Shown here: positions 56,275 to 64,000 of the stretch, piece by piece
Layout: the number at the start of each line of letters is the position of its first letter
How positions within the stretch are numbered: position 1 is the first letter of the stretch
Source: Bacteroidales bacterium
GTDB lineage: Bacteria > Bacteroidota > Bacteroidia > Bacteroidales > UBA932
Assembly: GCA_024695285.1 (NCBI GenBank)
Contig: JAILIM010000093.1
Span: forward strand, 1 to 64,000
Length of the DNA: 64,000 nt
Reading direction: 5' to 3'
Translations under genes and position numbers: made by a program
Notes under the pieces: generated by a model
Told to the model about the DNA's origin: nothing
The model's input: only the letters and a program-made list of their open reading frames with translations
Database searches by the model: none

Positions 56275-57615
56275 TTATAAATCAAACTTTTCCTGCTTGA
56301 TTTCTTCAATGTATTTATCGATTCTTTGAAGCTCCCGGGGGATGCGTATGTGCTGCGGGCAGGAACTCGCGCATTTTCCGCACGATATGCAGTGGTCGGC
56401 CTGCCTGACGGATTCAACCGCCTTGTCGTATTCGGCAAGATATCTTCTTCTCGCGCGTGCGTAACGTTCCTGCTCAGGCCCTTTTACATATGTGCCGTCC
56501 ACCACGCTGCGGTCGTAGAAGCGGAATATGCCAGGAATATTGATCCCGTAGGGGCAGGGCATGCAGTACTGGCACCCAGTGCAACCGACCAGAGGGAATT
56601 TCGACTGCTCGTCCGCAATTTCCTCCAGCATACTGAACTCCTCTTCCTTCAGCGGTTTGAAATTGCAGAAAGTCCTGAGGTTGTCTTCCAGGTGCTCCAT
56701 ATACGTCATTCCGCTGAGCGCCGTCATCACGTTGGGAAAACTTCCCACGAAGCGGAAGGCCCAGGACGCCACGCTCATGTCGGGCTCAACAGCCTTCAGA
56801 CGGGCGGTCTGGGGATTGGTCAGCGTCGCAAGGCCTCCTCCGCGAAGCGGCTCCATGATCACGACGGGTATGCCCCTGGCCGTGAGTTCCTCATACATAT
56901 GGTCCGCGTTGGTGTTGCGGCCGCCTGCGTGCGTCCAGTCCAGGTAATTCATCTGTATCTGCACGAAGTCCCAATGATATTCCGGATGGAGTTCCATCAT
57001 GGAGTCGAAGCCTTCCTTGTGGCTGTGGATTGAGAAGCCCAGGTGCCTGATGCGGCCGGCCTCCCTTTCCTTCATCAGGAAATCCATTATACCGGTGTCC
57101 CCGAAGCGTCGGTTGAAATCGTCGGCGCTGCCGATGGAGTGCAGAAGGTAGTAGTCTATATGGTCCGTCTTGAATATCTCCAGCGAACGGCGGTACATTT
57201 TGACCGAGTTTTCGTAGGTCGCGTTGGCGAAATTGGACAGCTTGGTGGCAAGCAGCCAGCTCTCGCGGGGGTGGCGGTTGAGCGCCTCGGCCGTGGCCCG
57301 CTCCGAATCGCCCCGCAGATAGACAGGCGACGTGTCGAAGTAATTGACGCCGTGCGCGAGGGCCTCGTCCACGAGGGCGTTGACCTTCTCCTGGTCGATT
57401 ACCTCGTTGCCGTCGGCGTCCTTTGTCATGGGCCAGCGCATGCAGCCGTAGCCGAGCACTCCTATGCCCGGGAAGTTCTGGAGCATGGGCCCGAGTTCCG
57501 CCGGTGCCTTCTGGCTTTTCCCGCCCTCGCTGACTTTCGGGGCGCATGCGGCAAGTCCAGCTGCTGCTACAACGGTGCCGCTCCTCTTCAGGAATTCTCT
57601 TCTGTCCATACTCAT
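56275..57615 (-). CDS. Tat-exported aldo/keto reductase with 4Fe-4S ferredoxin-like domain
   Basis: A 446-residue protein. The N-terminus DRREFLKRSGTVVAAAGLAAC combines a twin-arginine motif with a lipobox, split here as DRREFLKRSG and TVVAAAGLAAC. The aldo/keto reductase barrel follows: GVNYFDTSPVY near residue 90, DYYLLHS near 153 and VIMEPLRGGGLA near 253. At the C-terminus the CTGCQYCMPCPYGINIP and CISCGKCASSCPQH motifs bind iron-sulfur clusters. It probably moves electrons between a small substrate and the adjacent polyferredoxin. Its ATG overlaps the polyferredoxin stop (ATGA). Confidence 0.9.
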   Translation of the reverse strand: MSMDRREFLKRSGTVVAAAGLAACAPKVSEGGKSQKAPAELGPMLQNFPGIGVLGYGCMRWPMTKDADGNEVIDQEKVNALVDEALAHGVNYFDTSPVYLRGDSERATAEALNRHPRESWLLATKLSNFANATYENSVKMYRRSLEIFKTDHIDYYLLHSIGSADDFNRRFGDTGIMDFLMKEREAGRIRHLGFSIHSHKEGFDSMMELHPEYHWDFVQIQMNYLDWTHAGGRNTNADHMYEELTARGIPVVIMEPLRGGGLATLTNPQTARLKAVEPDMSVASWAFRFVGSFPNVMTALSGMTYMEHLEDNLRTFCNFKPLKEEEFSMLEEIADEQSKFPLVGCTGCQYCMPCPYGINIPGIFRFYDRSVVDGTYVKGPEQERYARARRRYLAEYDKAVESVRQADHCISCGKCASSCPQHIRIPRELQRIDKYIEEIKQEKFDL

Positions 57616-59126
57616 TTCCTTAAATGTTCTTCCAGTCCTTTAACCGTTATGGCGCTGACGGGCCTCACGGGGCACAGATACTCGCATTTTCCGCATCCTA
57701 TGCACTGTTCTTCGGCTACGACAGGACGACGCCGTCGTCCGGTCACTGCCGAAAGGCTACTATCCCCCTGCGCCCCCAGGGGACGGGGGGCGTTCCCCCC
57801 GACACCCCCTGAGTCGACGCTTTGCGTCTCCGGAATCTCTATGGTTACCATTGAGATGGCGCCGGTGGGGCAGTGGCGCTCGCAGTTGCCGCAACCCTCT
57901 TTCCCGAGGGCGGCAAGGCAGGTTTCGGGATCCACGACGGCGGTGCCGATGCGGATGAGGGTCTTCTCGTCACGGTCTACCGGACTGATGGCTCCGGCGG
58001 GGCATACTTCGGAGCAGGCTGTGCACTCAGGCCTGCAGAAGCTGTTTTCGTAGCCCATGCGGGGCTGCAGCAGGTGCTCCAGGTCCGTCGAGGGGCGCAG
58101 CACCTTGTTAGGGCACGCGGTAACGCAGAGCTGGCAGGCCGTGCAGCTGTCGTAGAAATTCTTCACGCTGCCTGCGCCCGGCGGCACCAGGAGCGGTTCC
58201 CGCTTCAGATCTGCCTTCGGCTCCACGGGCGCAAGGCCGCCGTCTACCTTCATTTCTTGTGCGCGCGCAAGGCCGCTGGCTGCAGCCCCTGCGATGAGCA
58301 CGGCGGAGGTGTTGAGGAAGGCACGGCGACCCTCAGAAGCCCCATCGGGCTCCTGCTGCGCTTTGGCGGGACGTCCGAAACGTATGGCTCCGACCTTGCA
58401 GTTGTCTATGCAGTCAAAGCAGCCCACGCAGCGCGAGCGGTCTATGCTCTGCGTGCTGTCGTCGATGCAGGAAGCCTTGCACTGGCGCGCGCAGGCCCCG
58501 CATTTGACGCATTTGTCACGGTCTATCGTCAGACCGAAAACGGAACGGCTGCTGATCTTGCCCAGCAACGTGCCCACGGGGCAGACTGTGTTGCAGTAGG
58601 CACGGCCCCAGCACCAGGCGCACACGGCTGTCACGACGAATGTCGCTGCTGCGGCGATAATGACCGGCGCCGTTCCCTTGCCGGCGATGCTAGTCACCAT
58701 ACGGCCGTAGGCGCTGTAGGGCCCGAGCAGGGCGACCACCAGCTGTATGCCGGCCACGATGGAAACGATCAGGATGCCGAAGAAGACGTATCGGACGGCT
58801 TTACGTTCCTTGTTGAACTTAAAGCGCTTGCGCAGCGGTTTAATCCAACGTCCGAGAGTGCGGCGCACCCATAGCACCAGGTCCTGGAAAACCCCGAGGG
58901 GGCACAGGACAGAGCAGTAGATGCGGCCGAATAGCAGGGTCAGGAGCAGGATGCCGAGAAGCACGGCGACATTGCCGAGCGTGGCGCCTGCGATGACCCT
59001 CATCGTGGCGGGCAGCAACTGGAGCTTGGGGAGCCATCCCCACCAGTCGCGGCCGATTCCCACGAACAGGAGCGTGATGCCGACGAAGCACAACGCGGCC
59101 AGGCAGATTCTTGTTTTACGTAGCAT
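57612..59126 (-). CDS. NapH/NosR-like membrane polyferredoxin with a repeat-derived linker
   Basis: A 504-residue electron-transfer protein. The N-terminal half has about four membrane helices with CSVLCPLG and CNTVCPVG loops of the NapH/NosR type. At least six 4Fe-4S motifs follow, such as CVKCGACARQC, CVGCFDCIDNC, CTACQLCVTAC, CTACSEVC, CGNCERHC and CIGCGKCEYLC. Residues about 432-468, between the last two cluster motifs, are a Gly/Arg-rich insertion coded by GC-rich palindromes. It is coupled to the aldo/keto reductase and lies 2 bp after the phosphatase gene. Confidence 0.9.
   Translation of the reverse strand: MLRKTRICLAALCFVGITLLFVGIGRDWWGWLPKLQLLPATMRVIAGATLGNVAVLLGILLLTLLFGRIYCSVLCPLGVFQDLVLWVRRTLGRWIKPLRKRFKFNKERKAVRYVFFGILIVSIVAGIQLVVALLGPYSAYGRMVTSIAGKGTAPVIIAAAATFVVTAVCAWCWGRAYCNTVCPVGTLLGKISSRSVFGLTIDRDKCVKCGACARQCKASCIDDSTQSIDRSRCVGCFDCIDNCKVGAIRFGRPAKAQQEPDGASEGRRAFLNTSAVLIAGAAASGLARAQEMKVDGGLAPVEPKADLKREPLLVPPGAGSVKNFYDSCTACQLCVTACPNKVLRPSTDLEHLLQPRMGYENSFCRPECTACSEVCPAGAISPVDRDEKTLIRIGTAVVDPETCLAALGKEGCGNCERHCPTGAISMVTIEIPETQSVDSGGVGGNAPRPLGAQGDSSLSAVTGRRRRPVVAEEQCIGCGKCEYLCPVRPVSAITVKGLEEHLRK
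57724..57835. repeat. GC-rich palindrome cluster inside the polyferredoxin gene
   Basis: It contains GGACGACGCCGTCGTCC (57724-57740), a GGGGGG-CGTT-CCCCCC hairpin (57785-57800) and GACG-CTTTG-CGTC (near 57815). The stretch is in frame and encodes a linker between two iron-sulfur motifs. Confidence 0.75.
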
Positions 59127-59128
59127 AA

Positions 59129-60466
59129 CTAAGTAGTTTCCAGTATTTTATCGGCGATGGCAAGGCGGGCTTCGCAATGGGCCCTGAAATCGTCCCAGCG
59201 GTAGAATGAAGCATATTCGCGGCCCCGCGTATCGGTGTAACAAGGGATGGGAAAACTTATGGGCACCTCGTCCAGGGTGCAGCGTACAAGCACCTCGCCC
59301 TTGCGGTTGCGGTAGAGGGCGAAAAGCAGGGTGGAAGCCATCGGCATATGGCCGAAGTCGTAGATTTCCTTGACCTTGTGGGGGTCGTCAGCGGTCTTGT
59401 CCCAGCCTTCTGCGCCGAGCAGCACGAGCGTGCCGGAAATCTTGTAGTCGTGTCCGAAGCGAAGGCGAGCAGCGACGTCGCCGTCCATGTCCTCTTCCCA
59501 ATACTTAAGGAAGTCGCGAAGCAGCGCCTCCTCCAGGGCCCAGTTGCGGCCATGGTACAAGGGCGTCGCGCCGCAGCAGCTGTACATGCGGAAATTCTCG
59601 CATTCCCAGGCCTTCCAGGCATCATCGGGATCCATCAGGTACATCAGCGATTCTTCCGGTCCGAGGGTTTCGGAGAAACTGAGGTAGAAATAGAACATAC
59701 GCGCGGCGTTGACGTAGTTCTTGAACACCTTCAGCACCACTGACGGGTCGGTGAAGAAGCGTCCGAAATAGCTTTGGATGTCGAGATTCTCATTCCAGAG
59801 CCGGTTGAAAGCGGGATTCCATCGGGCTGTGTCGGCTTCGAAAGCGCGGCTCCAGTCCCTTTCCTCTGCCCTGGGGTTGTACTTGCTCGTAGGATTAAGC
59901 ACGCCCATGTCGGCCGCAGATGCGTCGAAGCGTATGTTGAGACGGCCGTCCAGGCGGCGGTATTCATCCAGCGCCGCAGCCATGGAGAGTATGGTTCGGT
60001 TGGTCTGGGTGGAGCGGGCGTCGATGGTGCGCCTCTGCCTGAAAACGGGCCTCCAGGACTTCCAGATACGGTCTGCGACCTCGCGGTGCTGCCGCTGGCC
60101 ATATTCTGTCAGGTCGTAGGCGCGGCCGCGTACCCTGTGGTAGACCGCTTCGCTGCGCACCAGCAGTTCCTTTCCGAGCGGCGTCAGCTTTCCGGACGCG
60201 TCGGCAGAGGTCATCAGCTTGTGCATCTGGTCGTAGAGGCTCTCCTTGCTGTATAGGCGCGCTCCGTGGCGGGCATAGGTGCTGATATTGAAGGGCTTGA
60301 AGCCTGCGGGAGCCTTCGGCGCTTCCGCAGGGGCGGAGTAGCGGTAGCCGGCAAACCAGCTTGCTGCCAGGCGCACGTCGGAGCGCACGTCTTCCTGTTT
60401 CAGCCCCTGTGCCTGTAAGAGGAAGGGGATGAACAGCAGCAAAGCTATGGCCGGCATCCGTCTCAT
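59129..60466 (-). CDS. Histidine-type acid phosphatase, MINPP/phytase-like
   Basis: A 445-residue exported phosphatase with a signal peptide (MPAIALLLFIPFLLQAQ). The histidine-phosphatase signature is YARHGARLYS near residue 65, and GHMPMA near 363 is the likely proton-donor region. The resemblance is to Bacteroides multiple inositol polyphosphate phosphatases, so phosphate release from inositol phosphates is the best guess; other sugar phosphates are possible. Its ATG overlaps the stop of the upstream oxidoreductase gene (ATGA). Confidence 0.83.
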   Translation of the reverse strand: MRRMPAIALLLFIPFLLQAQGLKQEDVRSDVRLAASWFAGYRYSAPAEAPKAPAGFKPFNISTYARHGARLYSKESLYDQMHKLMTSADASGKLTPLGKELLVRSEAVYHRVRGRAYDLTEYGQRQHREVADRIWKSWRPVFRQRRTIDARSTQTNRTILSMAAALDEYRRLDGRLNIRFDASAADMGVLNPTSKYNPRAEERDWSRAFEADTARWNPAFNRLWNENLDIQSYFGRFFTDPSVVLKVFKNYVNAARMFYFYLSFSETLGPEESLMYLMDPDDAWKAWECENFRMYSCCGATPLYHGRNWALEEALLRDFLKYWEEDMDGDVAARLRFGHDYKISGTLVLLGAEGWDKTADDPHKVKEIYDFGHMPMASTLLFALYRNRKGEVLVRCTLDEVPISFPIPCYTDTRGREYASFYRWDDFRAHCEARLAIADKILETT

Positions 60467-61833
60467 GGCCTGAAGTAAACGCCTTCTTCGCGAAGGGCTT
60501 GCTGGAGTTCGCTCACGTCCAGTTTCCTGGGCTCCACACCGTCGCGCACGCAGAGCGCTGCGGCCTTTCCGGCGGCCTCACCCAGGCACATGGCCGGACC
60601 CATGACGCGCACGGAGGCCAGCGCCAGGTGCGTCGCCGATATGTTGCGGCCGGCGCAGAGCAGGCCGTCGACCTTCAAGGGCACGAGACTTCTGTAGGGA
60701 ACGTCGTAGCAGTCGGGGCACCACATTAGCGTGCAGTCGCCGCCGACGGGGTGGTGCAGGTCGACAGGGTAGGAAGCAACGCCGATGACGTCCGGGAAAC
60801 GGGCGCAGTCGAAGATGTCCTGCTCTGTGAGTATGTATTCACCTATGATGCGCCTGGTCTCACGTATGCCCATGAACGGGGCCACGCGGTCCACGTAGGC
60901 ATTCTCGAATCCTGGGATGAAGGCCTTGAGGTAGCGGACAATTTCGTCGTTCTGTTTGATGCAGAGTTCCTCGCCCTTTGTGTACTGTTCGGGGTCGGTG
61001 GCGTCGATGCCGTTGACGCGTGACATGTTGACCCACCATTCGTCGGGGGCCATTCCGGTCATGAATATGGTGCGCTCGACGGGCAGTTTGTAGCCCTGCT
61101 TGCGGGCCTCCTGCACCTGGTTGCGGAATCCGACCATCGTACAGTTGTCGTCGGCCCGGAAGAACTCGTTGGGGATGAAATCGATGTCGTAGATGTCCGG
61201 GTGGTCAGCAACGGCGTCGCGCAGTTTGCGTGAATCCACGCCGCGCATTGAGAACATGAGTGTCGGCGGCTGGGCTATGCCCTGGTCATTGCCGTAGGCC
61301 ATCGGGGCTCCTGCGCGGTAGGCCACGTCGCCGTCGCCCGTGCAGTCCACCACGCACTTTGCCAGTATGGCTTCGCGCCCCTTCTTGGATTCAATGATGA
61401 CCCCCTTTATCCTGCCGTCTTCGACTATGGTATCCACGCACATGACGTACATCAGCACCTTGACTCCGCTCTCCTCCATTATTTCCCAGGCGAGGCGCTT
61501 GGTGCCTTCGGGATCTATCATCGTCAGGCTCACGTGGAGCGGGCAGGCGCGATGGTGGGTGGCCTGGCCGCGCTCGCGAAGGCGCTCGACGAACTTCAGG
61601 GGGAGGCCCTTGATGACCTCGTTGCCCTTGCGCCCGAGGAATCCCAGCAGCGGAAGTCCCTGGGTCATATTCCCGCCCAGGGCGCCGCGGTTTTCAATGA
61701 GCATGACAGAAGTTCCTTTGACGAGGGCCGCAGCCTGGGCTGCCATAAGGCCGGCAGGACCGCCTCCGACTACGAGCACGTCAACCTCTTCCCTGACCGG
61801 AATCTCGCGTGCCGGTTCCTTAATGTATTTCAT
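60463..61833 (-). CDS. FAD-dependent oxidoreductase
   Basis: A 456-residue flavoprotein of the FAD_oxidored (PF12831-like) group. The dinucleotide-binding motif is VLVVGGGPAGLMAAQAA near residue 20, and the second FAD motif CVVDCTGDGDVAYRAGAP lies near 165. VDGLLCAGRNISATHLA near 411 closes the FAD site. The start at 61833 is chosen because it begins the conserved region and follows a promoter. The substrate is unknown. It is the first of four coupled minus-strand genes (oxidoreductase, phosphatase, polyferredoxin, aldo/keto reductase). Confidence 0.9.
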   Translation of the reverse strand: MKYIKEPAREIPVREEVDVLVVGGGPAGLMAAQAAALVKGTSVMLIENRGALGGNMTQGLPLLGFLGRKGNEVIKGLPLKFVERLRERGQATHHRACPLHVSLTMIDPEGTKRLAWEIMEESGVKVLMYVMCVDTIVEDGRIKGVIIESKKGREAILAKCVVDCTGDGDVAYRAGAPMAYGNDQGIAQPPTLMFSMRGVDSRKLRDAVADHPDIYDIDFIPNEFFRADDNCTMVGFRNQVQEARKQGYKLPVERTIFMTGMAPDEWWVNMSRVNGIDATDPEQYTKGEELCIKQNDEIVRYLKAFIPGFENAYVDRVAPFMGIRETRRIIGEYILTEQDIFDCARFPDVIGVASYPVDLHHPVGGDCTLMWCPDCYDVPYRSLVPLKVDGLLCAGRNISATHLALASVRVMGPAMCLGEAAGKAAALCVRDGVEPRKLDVSELQQALREEGVYFRP

Positions 61834-61859
61834 CTTTTTATTAATTATAAATGTAAAGG

Positions 61860-61867
61860 CAAATATA
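61860..61867 (-). promoter_or_regulatory. TAnnTTTG -7 element for the oxidoreductase operon
   Basis: TATATTTG on the minus strand, 27 bp before the ATG at 61833. Confidence 0.65.
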
Positions 61868-61888
61868 GCAATAATTGAAAAATTATCG

Positions 61889-61896
61889 TATATTTG
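61889..61896 (+). promoter_or_regulatory. TAnnTTTG -7 element for greA
   Basis: TATATTTG, 55 bp before the greA ATG at 61951; divergent from the element at 61860. Confidence 0.65.
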
Positions 61897-61950
61897 CACT
61901 GTAGTTAGAGTTCTGTCCCAAGGCAGGACTCCTTTTTAATTAACCTAATT

Positions 61951-63893
<1,943 letters not shown>

Positions 63894-63897
<4 letters not shown>

Positions 63898-64000
63898 CAC
63901 AGTACACCATAGGCATCGACTACGGCACCGACTCCGCGAGGGCGGTGCTCGTGGATGCTTCCGACGGCCGTATCGTGGCATCCGCCACCAGCGCTTATTC
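63894..64000 (+). CDS. FGGY carbohydrate kinase, ribulokinase-like (5' end only)
   Basis: The first 35 codons of a gene cut by the window end. The N-terminus IGIDYGTDSARAVLVDASDG matches the phosphate-binding loop of FGGY kinases, and the GTDSxRA form is typical of L-ribulokinase (AraB). It is coupled to the upstream gene by ATGA. Substrate assignment needs the rest of the gene. Confidence 0.8.

Overview
The window reads as a chromosomal segment of a fairly GC-rich member of the Bacteroidota, most likely order Bacteroidales (a Rikenellaceae- or Cryptobacteroides-like lineage; this is inference from content and GC, not a database match). The support is a SusC/SusD pair, a type IX secretion (T9SS) sorting tail next to a PorV/PorQ-like barrel, a tandem pair of deoxynucleoside kinases, the atpDC-BEFHAG order of the ATP synthase, and Bacteroidota-type TAnnTTTG -7 promoter elements in front of most transcription units. 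No tRNA, rRNA, CRISPR, phage, transposase or defence island was recognised.

Layout. 1-4073: end of rnr, an M28 peptidase with a barrel-like tail, and dapF. 4074-4665: a gene-free stretch with short repeat arrays. 4666-8957 (minus): a lipoprotein, then the coupled rdgB / S41 protease / U32 group. 8988-10858 (plus): a polyprenyl synthetase and rsgA. 10859-11646: an AT-rich orphan gene bracketed by repeats. 11646-21857: a nucleoside deaminase and pbpC (minus), then the divergent alpha-2-macroglobulin, an EamA transporter, an SGNH hydrolase and a C26 amidotransferase (plus). 22022-28760: uvrA, then recO, a uridine kinase-like gene and an MBL hydrolase (minus), then two deoxynucleoside kinases (plus). 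28762-36085: acyl-CoA ligase, MFS sugar transporter, ROK kinase, FKBP isomerase and a GH3 glycosidase. 36082-37037: two small uncharacterised genes (minus). 37092-46412: dnaX, lptB and the complete F1Fo ATP synthase operon. 46415-56048 (minus): SusC, SusD, Calx-beta lipoprotein, an uncharacterised exported protein, an S8 protease and the PorV-like barrel. 56275-61833 (minus): a four-gene redox/phosphatase operon. 61951-64000: greA, a HIT protein, a thioredoxin-like lipoprotein and the start of a ribulokinase-like gene.

Most genes are housekeeping. Translational coupling (ATGA, TAATG or short overlaps) is common, and several divergent gene pairs share compact back-to-back TAnnTTTG promoters that predict leaderless transcripts.

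The most unusual theme is repeat biology. Palindromic or tandem repeats lie between genes and also, in frame, inside the linkers or loops of conserved proteins: the EamA transporter, UvrA, the ATP synthase gamma subunit (two different insertions) and a polyferredoxin. The UvrA insert has a 37/38-identical core copy just downstream of uvrA, and the EamA insert belongs to the same family as arrays near 4.1 kb and 11.6 kb. This resembles the Rickettsia palindromic elements in style and is the best candidate here for something not well described.
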